Shown here: positions 54,955 to 64,000 of the stretch, piece after piece
Layout of the letters: every line of letters begins with the position of its first letter
Numbering within the stretch: position 1 is the stretch's first letter
Source of the DNA: Aricia agestis
Taxonomy: Eukaryota; Arthropoda; Insecta; Lepidoptera; Lycaenidae
Assembly (NCBI RefSeq): GCF_905147365.1
Contig: NC_056423.1
Coordinates: 10,582,501 to 10,646,500 of the forward strand
Direction of reading: 5' to 3'
DNA length: 64,000 nt
Notes under the pieces: model-generated
Told to the model about the DNA's origin: nothing
Seen by the model: only the letters and a program-made list of their open reading frames with translations
Database searches by the model: none
Translations under genes and position numbers: made by a program

Positions 54955-55077
54955 CGCAACTGGCGAAGCTGTCAAAAGCAGAGGTACATCAAACGAAACA
55001 AATAGCTAGCCTCAAAATTCATTTGGAAAGGGTGATCCGCAGAATTCGAGAGTTTGCTATTTTAAAACCACATTGTA
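54955..55077 (+). pseudogene. DDE_Tnp_4 (ISL2EU/Harbinger-like) transposase C-terminal fragment
   Basis: VSQLAKLSKAEVHQTKQIAS followed by LKIHLERVIRRIREFAILKP matches the C-terminal block of ISL2EU-type transposases (T..IA..RIH.ERVI.R...F.IL), which carries the catalytic Glu. Sequence from 54690 upstream (including DTGWFNKVFNGW) may be more of it, but stops interrupt. Confidence 0.6.
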
Positions 55078-55437
55078 CAAGATACCCTTATAATAAATAA
55101 ATATGTATTTTTAGAACTTTTTTGAATTTTTTATTTAAATTATCTAAATATCCCCATATACAAAGCACAGATAAAATTATCAGTCAAGTTTGCTTTTTTA
55201 TTAGGATACATAAATGAAAATTAGACTATGTTGAATGACATTACTTATTGATGTTAACAAACATTTTTTTTTTAATGAATAGCATTCAACTTATTCTGAC
55301 TCACTGAAAAGCACAAAGGTCAAAAGGAGAACCTCCTTTTTTAAAGGTTAAAATAGGTACTAAAACCCCTCTTATACCGCATTTACACATTCGTACTACA
55401 ACAAAAGGAACTATGGCAGCTGTTAGATTACCGATTC

Positions 55438-55629
55438 ATGGGTCTGAAGGAGATAGATGAATATCTAGAAACACACAGTATGACTCGAACATCTTTCCTA
55501 GCTGATTATTTCAAGGATATTGTGGGAGTGGGAACCTGTGAGAGAGAGAATAATCAAGCTGTATGCCTAGCACTAGTATTGCGCCAGTCCGTGATACAAA
55601 GAAGACGAGCTCTGTTCAGCTGTTATTAA
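55438..55629 (+). other. Unrecognised 63-codon open frame
   Basis: MGLKEIDEYLETHSMTRTSF... is open also upstream of the Met (LWQLLDYRF). Composition is protein-like, but I recognise no family. It lies between two TE fragments. Confidence 0.2.
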
Positions 55630-55759
55630 AGTTAGCCAAGAAGCTAATATAATAAAAGTAAGTTAATAAACAATCATATTATACAAATGCGCAAAAACAT
55701 ATACAGCTAAATAATGATATGCATATTTATGAGTTTTTACAAAACGGACTAAAATAGTA

Positions 55760-55946
55760 CATTTTACGTTGTTGAGCGTGCATTAAAAATGTTGTACACA
55801 CACTGGCAAAATTAGCCAGCTGGCTAGTTTAGCTGTGTATGTTGTAAATACAACATTTAACTTTGGAAGTCGATATTCAAAACTCAGTTGTATTGTGACT
55901 TGCTATATTTTACGTTGTTGAGCGTGCATTAAAAATGTTGTACTTA
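55760..55946. repeat. Direct repeat of about 36 bp, 150 bp apart
   Basis: TTTTACGTTGTTGAGCGTGC followed by ATTAAAAATGTTGTAC occurs at about 55762 and 55911. Between them are the palindromic TTAGCCAGCTGGCTAG and a GTTGTAAATACAAC. Confidence 0.7.
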
Positions 55947-56280
55947 TATAATATCAGAGGTATTTCAGAGTCTCCATTACCAATAAGTTTTAATGAAACG
56001 GAAATGAATGAGCTTGCAAATATGATAGATAGTGACATCTTTGATAACACATCATAAGAAGGAACAGATTCTAATACAAAAAATATTTAGACACCGCACC
56101 CTACCCCTTCTTGTAGTATCAATCACTTGGATTACGAGTTACGACTGCGATAATGATTTTTCGTCTAGCGTGCGAAACATCGGCATTGTATGAAGATGTT
56201 TTGGAGGACGACGGGCCCTCTCTCGATAGACATCTCTACACAGAAGAGGTGCTTATTATAAAGTATTAAAAAAATTGGGC

Positions 56281-56715
56281 ACAAATGAGCAGTGTGTAGC
56301 ATTCGCCGAAGAAAATGGATTGGTGCAAACTCAAAAATTATACAGAACACATCGCACTCCGATGAAAATAGCCAAATCGACCAACAAGTCATTTGGTTCT
56401 TGGTGTTGCACCAAAGTCCAAAGTCAGTTGTAAATCGAAATCAAAAATTCCACGCAACAATGGGACATTTTTTGAGAATATAAAAATTGATTAGGTGCAT
56501 GTCTTTTATCTCTTTTATGCATATACAAAAAAATGGAGCTACAACGACACTATAAACGAAGATCCCTACAAAGAAACTTATGAAAGGTGCCTGGGCCGGG
56601 TCACCATAAATGACTGGTATAATTATTGCCGAAAAACAATTGTGGCATACCAAATAGAGATCTTCTTTTTGAACATTTGTGGCGGCGAAATAACATGAAA
56701 TACAGAAAAGATCCG
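56281..56715 (+). pseudogene. Merlin/IS1016-like transposase fragment
   Basis: The blocks EQCVAFAEENGLVQTQKLYR, RTPMK, a NNGTFFENIKID segment, VFYLFYAYTKKWSYND and TINDWYNYCRKT, across frame changes, match the N-terminal part of Merlin transposases: Cys-rich head, FF....L.L....L.Y.W, then VNDWY.FCRE. The catalytic DDE part after the CRE block is absent. Confidence 0.55.
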
Positions 56716-56869
56716 TTCGTGGAATTAATAAAAGCTATAAAACATGTTTATAAAGTCGAATAAACAATTTTTGTACAAATTTGTTTTTTTATTTTTTCTA
56801 AGGAAATCAAGTATTTCCGGCGGGTGAAAATGGGATGAGGGGGGAATCTGACCCCTCCCCCCCAACCAC

Positions 56870-57058
56870 TCGCAACCCCGTATGCTACGTCCGCACGTTT
56901 GGCGTTTGCTACAAACTCCAAATCGCACCGACCACACAACCACGTGGTTGTGTGGTCGGTGCTAAATCGCCACAAATGGACACAAACGTTTGGTTTGATT
57001 TCGAAATCCATCCACACGCTTGCGAGTGAGTTAGTTTGTTCTGACGCGGCAAGCATGA
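56870..57058. mobile_element. Palindromic element with 38-nt perfect core
   Basis: The core 56925-56962 is GCACCGACCACACAACCAC followed by its exact complement. Outer segments pair imperfectly (TATGCTACGTCCGCAC with GACGCGGCAAGCATG; ACGTTTGG with CCAAACGT). The overlapping frames on both strands are palindrome artefacts. Confidence 0.75.
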
Positions 57059-57302
57059 CGGACATCGATATGCTGTATCGGCTATAAACATTTGGCAGTT
57101 ATTTTCATCTATATATATATGGGCATTTCTCTGTAAACTGGGCAACTCATTGTCCCAGGCTGATTTTGTTTAAAAAAATAAATATCGTAAATATTTCGTA
57201 AGTAATTTCAAAAATCAATACCCTCATCTACCGCTGCACAACATTAAAAATCCATTAAAATAAACTTTATTATATTAAAAACGTTTTTATAGTTCTTCTA
57301 AA

Positions 57303-57914
57303 CCAGTCCCCTGGCATGTCACCAAAGCTGTGTAGTTACTTCAAACTAAATTATTCGGGACAGTATCTATTGGAATTGATGTAATTATTATATTATTAAA
57401 TCAATATTGTTTGTTTGTTCATGAGACCCATTTATTTTGCATAAATATTATTTTACAATTAAAAAAATAACAATGAAACTTTGTCTTCGCATTTTGGGAA
57501 CAGTCCCCCTGTCTATATTTTAAATTAGGTGTCACGTAGCCTAAAGGTTAAACAACGCGTTTTCTGCGTATAACGAAACGCAACAAGTCTGAAGTTTGCG
57601 CGGTTGCCGCCATGATGGCTCAGACGCCATCTTATTTAGTGGTGTGCGAGCGTCCTTCCGTGGAACCCGCGTTATAACCTCAAAGCCAACAGTCCACTGG
57701 TAAGGATTTTTTAAATTTCTATTTATGTATTTTAATGATTCTTTCAAATATTTAAATTGGTACAATAAATGCATATTTCCTATGTGCAGTAAAATAGCAT
57801 AGTTCAATTACATTTTGTACTACTCTTCAATGAAATCAAATTAAACAGTCCCCTGGCAACAGTCCCCTGTCTCTCTACAAGACAGGGGACTGTTTTTGCA
57901 CCCAGGGGACTGTC
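57303..57914. repeat. Cluster of CAGTCCCCTG inverted motifs
   Basis: CAGTCCCCTGG at 57304 and its complement CCAGGGGACTG at 57902-57912 bracket about 610 bp. Inside are AACAGTCCCCCTGT (57501), another CAGTCCCCTGG (57846) and a perfect 14-bp hairpin ACAGTCCCCTGTCT / AGACAGGGGACTGT (57859-57893). They may be inverted ends of a small element or repeated binding sites just upstream of the 849-codon gene. Confidence 0.55.
57560..57702 (+). promoter_or_regulatory. Possible 5' untranslated exon and promoter of the 849-codon gene
   Basis: A GC-richer patch (ACGAAACGCAACAAGTCTGA to CAACAGTCCACTG) ends in CTG|GTAAGG, a good donor near 57702. An acceptor (TTATTGCTTTAG|ATTAGG) lies just before the gene's ATG, at about 58154. 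A non-coding first exon is therefore plausible; a 20-codon upstream frame (ATGATGGCTCAG) would be in it. Inference only. Confidence 0.3.
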
Positions 57915-58162
57915 TAAGAGGCAATTCAAGTATTACGTAAGCATTATAGGAAGGGGGGGGGGTCTTTGCTTTGCATATTTTTTTACAAAATGTTTGATAT
58001 TTATAAGTCATTCTATGTTGAATACAGTGTAAGTAAAGTTTATTTAAAAAATATTCCAAACCTATTACTTAAGTCTACAGACTTATTAATAATTACAAAA
58101 AAATACCTACGTAATACTTGCGCAGCCTGTAAAATATACTTGTTATTGCTTTAGATTAGGAA

Positions 58163-60712
58163 ATGGCGCCAAAGAAGAAAAAAGCCACTAAAGAAGAGAT
58201 TCTACAAAAAAAAAGGGAAGCAGAGCGAAAGCGATATGCGAAGATTAAAAACGATCCTCAGAAAAGGGAAGAACTTAGAGAAAAAGAACGTCTTAAGTAC
58301 CTTAAGAAAAAAGAAAAGGGAACTAGAAAGCTTGTTGAGAATATGACTCCACGAGAACACCGAGACGCTAAAAAGAAATGGAAAGAGCACTGCACCAAGT
58401 ATCGCAGTAAGAAAAAAGTATTAGCAAACATTACTAACTCATTTATTAAAGAAAATACTCCAGATTCTGACGTATCTGCTTCATGTCAAATGGTAACACC
58501 TGAAGTTGCTGAAAGAAATAATAAAAATAAAGAAAAAATGCTTAGATATAAAATTAAAAAGAAAAAAGATGAAGAAATTAAAGAACTGAAGAGGAAAGTA
58601 TTAAAGTACAAAAAACGTTTATCGCGATTAAAAAAGAGTACAAATCCAAAGCCTACAGATACACCAAATACAAAATTACAAAAAATGGCAGACAATCCAG
58701 AATCAAGAAAAGATCTTGTAAAAAAAGCTCTTTTCGGTGAAGTACTAAAACAACAAATAGAAGATAATTTTTCAGAGATGAAGACCGTAAAAGAAAAAAG
58801 ACTTTTAACAAAAATGGTTACTGGAAAGATAGTTGATAAATATAAGTTATGGCGAATGAAAAACACAGGTGTGATAAGCTACAAAAGAATAAAAAAGGCA
58901 AAAATAGGTCATCGACTGGAAAGAAGAAAGAAAATTTCCGATAAATGTGTAAGAGCAGTTGTTAATTTCTATGAAGATGATTCTAATAGTAGGCTAGGCG
59001 CTGGAAAGAAGGAATTTATAACAAGAAAATCAGAACGAAAACAAAAGCGATACATGCTTGACTCATTACTAGGGTTGTACGAAAAATTCAAACTAGAGAA
59101 GAGAAATTTTACACTAAGTTATCAAACTTTTTGCAAACTGCGACCTTTTTGGATTGTCATGCCCAAAGTTGATAAACGTGATACTTGTTTGTGTATAAAC
59201 CACGCAAACATAGACTTAAAAGTATCTGCTTTATTCAATGCAAAAATTTTAAATTATAACAGCTATCAGAAATTGCTTCAGGAACTATGTTGTGACCGCT
59301 ATAATGAGAAATGTTTGTCGAGAGACTGTCAAAAGTGTTTTAATAATAATCCTTTTTATAAAGAATTTAATAACATGAGACGTATCAGTTATAAGAAATG
59401 GATATCTGAAAAAGCCGACTTCATAGACCCAAAATCCAAAAAGACTCGTCGAGTAACCAAATACGTTAAGAAATCCTTCGATGTGAAACCGCGCGATCTC
59501 ATTATAGAATTGCAAGATGAGCTAGAGACATTTCTTCGTCACGAAAGAAATATTGTACATCAGTTCAGTGCAATAAAAAAACTTAAAAGTATGCTGACTG
59601 AAGAAGATGCTCTCATTCACATGGATTTTTCTGAGAATTATATAACTAAATATTCTCAAGAAATTCAAGCTTTTCACTTTGGCGGTTCACGCACACAAAT
59701 TAGTTTGCACACGGTTGTAGTATACTTGAAAGACACAACAAAATCTTACTGCACAATTTCTACGAATGTTTCTCATTCTCCAGCTGCTATTTGGGCTCAC
59801 CTTAATCCAATTTTTAATGCTTTGCCACCTCAAATTAAACACCTGCATTTTTTGAGTGATGGTCCAGTTACTCAGTACAGAAATAAAACCATGTTTTACA
59901 TTATGGCGACGAAAATATCAAAGAGATTTCCATATGTGCAAAATTTTACTTGGAACTATACGGAAAGTGGCCATGGTAAAGGCGCTCCAGACGGCGTTGG
60001 AGCTACCTGCAAGAGGACTGCAGATGCCCTGGTCGCTACTGGAGGTGATGTCGAGAATCTGGAAAAATTTGTAGAAGCCATTGAAAAGAGATGTCCTGCA
60101 ATTAGTTTGAGCATTATACCAGATGAAGCAATTGAAGAAATGAGCACTGAAATCGATCGAGAAGTAACCAAAATGAAAACTTTCGTTGGCACCCTCAAAG
60201 TCCATCAAGTCACTGGAAAATTCTTTAATCCAACAGGAATAAAATCAAATTCTACTGAAATAGTGATGAAAACTTTAAGCTGTTTTTGCGACAATGATTA
60301 TTGTGTGCACTTTAATATCGGAAAAATAATTTATGAAGACAAGCCAAAACTTAATGTAGAAGATGTGTACACTGATTCAGAATCTGACAATGAGGCTGGA
60401 CCTAGTTCTGCTGTAGTACAACCATTCAAAACTGGAGATTATATTGTTGTGAAATTGCTTAGCAAAACAAATATGGAATATAGATATGTGAGCATAATTG
60501 ACAAGATTGATGAAGAAGATGGCGAAATCCGGGTCACATTCCTAAAGCTCTGTGATAATAAAGGCCAATTATTTAGATACGATGCTGATGATGTGTCAGA
60601 CATTACAATGGACCAAGTGGTACAAAAGCTGTCTAATCCAAACATAGTTTTAAAAGGCAATAGAATATTTTATAAGTTTGATTTACCTGTAGATGTTTTC
60701 GAGAAAAAATAA
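58163..60712 (+). CDS. 849-aa DDE-like protein of an unnamed repeated family, intact
   Basis: A single open exon. Residues 1-180 are very Lys-rich with coiled-coil character (KREAERKRYAKIKNDPQKRE, ELKRKVLKYKKRLSRL), suited to nucleic-acid binding and nuclear import. At 340-392 there is a Cys/His cluster (CLCINH, CC, C384, C389, C392) that could bind zinc. At 480-620 lies a block like an RNase H-fold integrase: HMDFSENY (D488), HFLSDGPVTQYRN (D566), NYTESGHGKGAPDGVG (E601). D566 to E601 leaves 34 residues between, as in DD34E enzymes. Further Cys occur at 707-714, then an acidic linker (SESDNEAGPSS). Residues 755-797 (FKTGDYIVVKL...IRVTFLKL) look like a small beta-barrel. ATG context is GAAATGG, and AATAAA is at 60833. 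I know similar proteins from fish and cnidarians only as uncharacterised. No inverted ends are proven. Confidence 0.85.
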   Translation: MAPKKKKATKEEILQKKREAERKRYAKIKNDPQKREELREKERLKYLKKKEKGTRKLVENMTPREHRDAKKKWKEHCTKYRSKKKVLANITNSFIKENTPDSDVSASCQMVTPEVAERNNKNKEKMLRYKIKKKKDEEIKELKRKVLKYKKRLSRLKKSTNPKPTDTPNTKLQKMADNPESRKDLVKKALFGEVLKQQIEDNFSEMKTVKEKRLLTKMVTGKIVDKYKLWRMKNTGVISYKRIKKAKIGHRLERRKKISDKCVRAVVNFYEDDSNSRLGAGKKEFITRKSERKQKRYMLDSLLGLYEKFKLEKRNFTLSYQTFCKLRPFWIVMPKVDKRDTCLCINHANIDLKVSALFNAKILNYNSYQKLLQELCCDRYNEKCLSRDCQKCFNNNPFYKEFNNMRRISYKKWISEKADFIDPKSKKTRRVTKYVKKSFDVKPRDLIIELQDELETFLRHERNIVHQFSAIKKLKSMLTEEDALIHMDFSENYITKYSQEIQAFHFGGSRTQISLHTVVVYLKDTTKSYCTISTNVSHSPAAIWAHLNPIFNALPPQIKHLHFLSDGPVTQYRNKTMFYIMATKISKRFPYVQNFTWNYTESGHGKGAPDGVGATCKRTADALVATGGDVENLEKFVEAIEKRCPAISLSIIPDEAIEEMSTEIDREVTKMKTFVGTLKVHQVTGKFFNPTGIKSNSTEIVMKTLSCFCDNDYCVHFNIGKIIYEDKPKLNVEDVYTDSESDNEAGPSSAVVQPFKTGDYIVVKLLSKTNMEYRYVSIIDKIDEEDGEIRVTFLKLCDNKGQLFRYDADDVSDITMDQVVQKLSNPNIVLKGNRIFYKFDLPVDVFEKK

Positions 60713-60832
60713 GACTTTAAGTACAATTTTTATTATTTTGCTATATTTTAGAAATTACTAAATATTTTTGAGACTGATTCTGTAGTGTAAGTTTAATTCA
60801 AAGTACTGAAAGTATTTTCAAATATGTGATTT

Positions 60833-60838
60833 AATAAA
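60833..60838 (+). terminator. Polyadenylation signal of the 849-codon gene
   Basis: AATAAA 121 nt after the TAA stop, in TTTAATAAAGTAAATATT, with T-rich sequence following near 60885-60900. Confidence 0.5.
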
Positions 60839-60984
60839 GTAAATATTAAGATTACAGTGCTAAGTACAATGTTACAGAAAGATAGTTGATTCTTTATTTC
60901 TCAGTTACTTAATTCTTAAGCTCCAAAGCTTAGAATAATTACATATAGAAACCAAGTCCGCGCGCCCATTTTGAAGCACCTTAA

Positions 60985-61006
60985 TTGGAGCCATAAATGG
61001 CTCCAA
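60985..61006. promoter_or_regulatory. Palindrome in the THAP gene promoter region
   Basis: TTGGAGCCA-taaa-TGGCTCCAA, a 9-bp stem 68 bp upstream of the THAP gene ATG, in a locally GC-rich stretch (CGCGCGCCC, CGCCGGGCCGC). A dimeric factor could bind it. No TATA box is clear. Confidence 0.35.
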
Positions 61007-61073
61007 ACGCCGGGCCGCTCCGTAGTGTTCAATGACAACGCACACCGAACGTGTCTCACGAAAAAAAAAAAAT

Positions 61074-64000
61074 ATGACGATTTGTGCAGTTAAATTGTGT
61101 CACAACACATCTGAAAAACAAAAGAAATGTGATAATATCACTTTTCACAGGTAAGCTTTCAGTATTTCATAGTATTTTGTAGTTAAATAAGTCAAAATAT
61201 AATTGTTTCAGTTCAATGCTCAGTGTTGCCCGATGCCGATTGTTTGAAAAATTTTCCCATTTTAACTGACTATTTAAATTGCTCCGACTAGTTAATTTTA
61301 AAACAGTTGCTACTGTTGTTCTTTAATTTAGGTGTTTGTGTGATTTAGCGATATCATATACCTGAAATTGTGTAACTTGAAATTTGAGAAGTATACGAAC
61401 TTTTTAACCGAATTCAAAAAAGGAGGTTATCAATTCGACGCGTATGTATATAATATTTCCAGACCTGCCCAGTTTTTGTATATATTAGTCTATTTCAGTG
61501 TCTGAATGAATGTATGTATGTATGTATGTATGTACGTTTTTATGTTTGTAATTCGCATATCTCCGGAACTACAATTACGATTTAAGGAATTATTTTTTTG
61601 TTGTACTAGGTATTGTTAACTTAGGGAACACTACAAGTTTAATTAAAATCGGTTCAGTAGTTTTTGAGATAAGGCAATTTTAATTCTCAATTACGTACAA
61701 TTTTGAAGTCGGTTTTATCTTTTTAGCCGACTTCAAAAAAAGGAGGTTATTAAAATACTATTATTTTCCACACTTGTTAAAATGACAACTTATAGGAGTA
61801 TTGCGTGTTGTTGTTCAAAGGATTCCTACCGACACTGTTATTGCTGACAAGTGGGTGAAAAATATAAGGCTTAGTCGTGGAGAAGTATATTGGAAGCCAA
61901 CCAAAAATACACGTATATGTTCAAGACATTTTAAAAATGAAGATAAGTACATAACACAGGCTGGATTGTGTAGATTGCGTCGAAATGCTGTCCCTGTTAA
62001 GGTATAATAATCAAAGCATTATTTAGTACTTATTTAAATTTTATTTTGTGACACGATGTTGATAAAAGTAAATGAAGCAAATGATAATAAAATTACTTTT
62101 TACAGGATTTACATATTTCATGCACAGGCACAGATGATCAATTTGTAGATAATGTGGATGAGGTTTCACCTTTTCATGGGCTATCGGTGAGTGTAGTTGT
62201 GTCGTTGTTAATATAAACAACATGACTATCGCATGAGTCACATGTGACATTCATATTTATATACATTTTACTTACCCCGATATCGGATCGGCGTACGACA
62301 CCGATATCATTTTAAACTTTCGCGTTGCATTATAATTAAAACTTATGAATCGGGACTTAACGCGACTTATTCTAGTAGTAATGCTGCTACGAGTACATAC
62401 TTTTTCTCGACGTTTCGGCCGTGTTGCAACGGCCGCGGTCACGAGGGGACGTCGAGAAAAAGTATGTACTCGTAGTAGCATTACTACTAGAAAAAGTCGC
62501 GTTAAGGTAACGCCGCGTTAAAGTAAAAACCGTGTTGGATATGTTTTAGATTACTTGTTTTCTATGAGAACAAGCAATGGAACAGCAAGAAATGGAAAGG
62601 GCGTAGCGACAAAATGGTTTTTGTCGCGTAATTTAAAAACCATAAATACATTTCATATAAGCTATGGGCGAATTAATGTGTATGCCTGAACCAATCTATG
62701 TACAAATTTTGGAAGCTTAAAACGCTCTCCTCTGTTGGAAAAATAGGAATCTCTTTTTTTAACCCCCGACGCAAAAACGACGGGGTGTTATAAGTTTGAC
62801 GTGTCTGTGTGTGTGTGTGTGTGTGTCTGTACGTGGCATCGTAGCGTCCAAACGGATGCACCGATTTTGATCTAGTTTTCATTGAATGAAAGGTGAATTT
62901 GTCGGGAGTGTTCTTAGCTATGTTTGATAAAAATTGGACCAAGATGGCCGCCGCCACAAAATGGCCGAATATATATTTATTCACAACAGCCTCAATATGG
63001 GTATCAAATGAAAGGTTTTGACTTGTAGAATATAATACACTATGATAAATTTTAAATTCAAGATGGCCGCCACCACAAAATGGCGAATTATATTTTTTTT
63101 CGCAACTCCCTCAATATGGGTATCAAATGAAATGACTTTATTAGTAGAATACTATACATGATGACAAATTTAAATCCAAGATGGCCGCCGCGATAAAACG
63201 GCGATTTGTATATATTTTAGTCGGGGGTTTGTTAAATTTTTAATTTATAGTTATTACAGAGGTGTTTTTGATTAATTATTCTGTGTTATAAAAGTTAACC
63301 AATTGCTGAGAAAAATCGATATCGCTACAGCCAAATTATCAAGGCGTCGCCTTAAGTCCCGATTAATAAGTTTTAACCGATATCATTTATCTGATCGGAT
63401 AATGTGAAAACGCTCTTAGGAAAATAAATGTTTTTGTAGACAGTTAAATGTTAAAAACTATTTAATTTTAGACAACTATCCTTGTAGTAAACTTACTTAC
63501 CTGACTTTTTTTAGAGTTTAAATGCTGCTGAAGACAAGAAAGAAGGTGTTCGTGAAACTTCAAATAGAAATTTAGTTACTGAAAGTTCATCGCAACCTGT
63601 AAGTAATCGTCAAAAATTCCAATCAAAAGTGTTGAATTTTGGTTTTTAAAATTTAACTATAGATTTTTAAATTGGTAATTTTCTTTTTGCACCCAGAATT
63701 TGTAAATATTGTGGTTTGAACTTATAAGAATTTTTATTTTACAGAGTACGTCACGCGGGATATTTAGGCGCCCATCAGACGACGAATTCGGTTATATATT
63801 AGACACTCCTCGTAAGGCCCTTCTTCGAAAGAAGTTAAAGAAAAGCTTATTACTAAATCTTAAGCATAGAAAAGTTATAAAAACTTTAAAACAAAAGACC
63901 CGGCGTCTCCAAAAGAGGAATAAATCGCTTAAAGGAATTTTAAGTGAACTGCAAAAAAAGAGATTCATTAGTAACGATGTATCTAATTTATTGTCCGAAA
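61074..64000 (+). CDS. THAP zinc-finger protein, P-element/THAP9-like, 5' five exons
   Basis: Exons: 61074-61150, 61821-62001, 62106-62186, 63515-63598 and 63745 to beyond the edge. All junctions are GT-AG and in phase (226 codons so far). Exons 1-2 give a complete THAP C2CH finger: CAVKLC (C-x4-C), FHRIPTD across the first splice, WVKNI, ICSRHF (C-x2-H) and the closing AVP. Exon 5 is a basic helix with heptads (LLRKKLKKSLLLNLKHRK, RRLQKRNKSLKGILSEL) ending RFISNDVSNLL, as follows the THAP finger in P-element and THAP9 proteins. Introns 1 and 3 hold repeats. A host gene derived from a P element, an active P-like element or another THAP factor are all possible; the catalytic part would lie past the edge. 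Confidence 0.8.
61406..61750. repeat. Dispersed repeat in THAP intron 1
   Basis: AACCGAATTCAAAAAAGGAG starts it and GCCGACTTCAAAAAAAGGAG ends it, giving direct terminal copies of one motif. Inside are a (TATG)n tract (about 61508-61532), CATATCTCCGGAACTAC and AATCGGTTCAGTAGTTTTTG, and an inverted GAAGTCGGTT at 61704. A fragment of the family is at 5118. Confidence 0.6.
62277..63405. repeat. Foldback element in THAP intron 3, right arm split
   Basis: The inner stem pairs 62352-62420 (ACGCGACTTATTCTAG, GAGTACATACTTTTTCTCGA) with 62450-62506 (TCGAGAAAAAGTATGTACTC, CTAGAAAAAGTCGCGTTAAG) around CGTTTCGGCC/GGCCGCGG. The outer left part (CGATATCGGATCGG, AAACTTATGAATCGGGACTTA) finds its partner only at 63348-63405 (TAAGTCCCGATTAATAAGTT, CGATATCATTTATCTGATCGG). 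About 840 bp was therefore inserted into the right arm, including the element at 62761-63229. Confidence 0.75.
62761..63229. mobile_element. Non-autonomous element with AACCCCCGAC ends
   Basis: AACCCCCGAC (62761-62770) and GTCGGGGGTT (63220-63229) are 10-bp inverted ends. The left part has CGACGGGGTGTTATAAGTTT, a (TG)n run and CGTAGCGTCCAAACGGATGC. The right part has three tandem units of about 119 bp, each with CAAGATGGCCGCCGCCAC or a close variant and CTCAATATGGGTATCAAATG (starting near 62941, 63059 and 63178). Non-coding. Confidence 0.8.

Noticed and set aside
59856..60208. Secondary frames inside the 849-codon gene
   Set aside because: Shadow frames of the long coding sequence, with no independent start context or motif.

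Overview
This is AT-rich eukaryotic DNA, most likely from a moth or butterfly. Supporting signs are a cecropia/irritans-type mariner, a tRNA-headed SINE repeated three times, many Helitron-like tails ending in CTAG(T), a jockey-like reverse-transcriptase C-terminus, and short GT-AG introns. I see no operons, CRISPR arrays, rRNA or genuine tRNA. Almost everything before about 57 kb is transposable-element (TE) sequence or unrecognised AT-rich spacer; I could not support a host gene there.

Layout. 0-11 kb: Helitron-like tails, a PIF/Harbinger relic (2.2-3.1 kb) split by a gypsy-type LTR fragment, a SINE, a (TA)n tract, a Myb/SANT relic (6.15-6.6 kb) and palindromic MITEs. 11.4-12.4 kb: a second gypsy-type LTR of the same family with a gag-like remnant. 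16.36-17.68 kb: a mariner with an intact 365-codon transposase, inserted in a repeat whose uninterrupted relative lies at 8.2-8.4 kb. 18.3-18.65 kb: 3' end of a non-LTR element. 22,888-27,684: a 4.8 kb hAT with an exact 8-bp target duplication and a frameshifted BED/hAT transposase, carrying a foldback and two tandem arrays. 30,954-32,907: a 1.95 kb element with 30-bp perfect inverted repeats and exons of a Harbinger-type Myb protein. 40,300-43,382: a piggyBac element flanked by TTAA, whose transposase region joins two piggyBac lineages and repeats the first two catalytic blocks. 45,767-48,292: a second, non-coding hAT with an exact 8-bp duplication, nesting a SINE. 49-57 kb: a graveyard of hAT, non-LTR ORF1, P-element/THAP9-like, Harbinger/ISL2EU-like and Merlin-like fragments.

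The right end differs. At 58,163-60,712 there is an uninterrupted 849-codon gene with a basic N-terminus, a Cys-rich block, a DDE-like core (candidate triad D488, D566, E601, spacing 34) and a C-terminal barrel-like segment. A decayed relative at 53,640-54,110 shows that the family is repeated and probably mobile. 361 bp downstream, on the same strand, begins a multi-exon gene (61,074 to beyond the window) with a complete THAP zinc finger and a basic coiled-coil; it resembles P-element/THAP9 proteins. These two intact genes are the most interesting part of the window. Whether they work together cannot be decided from this sequence.
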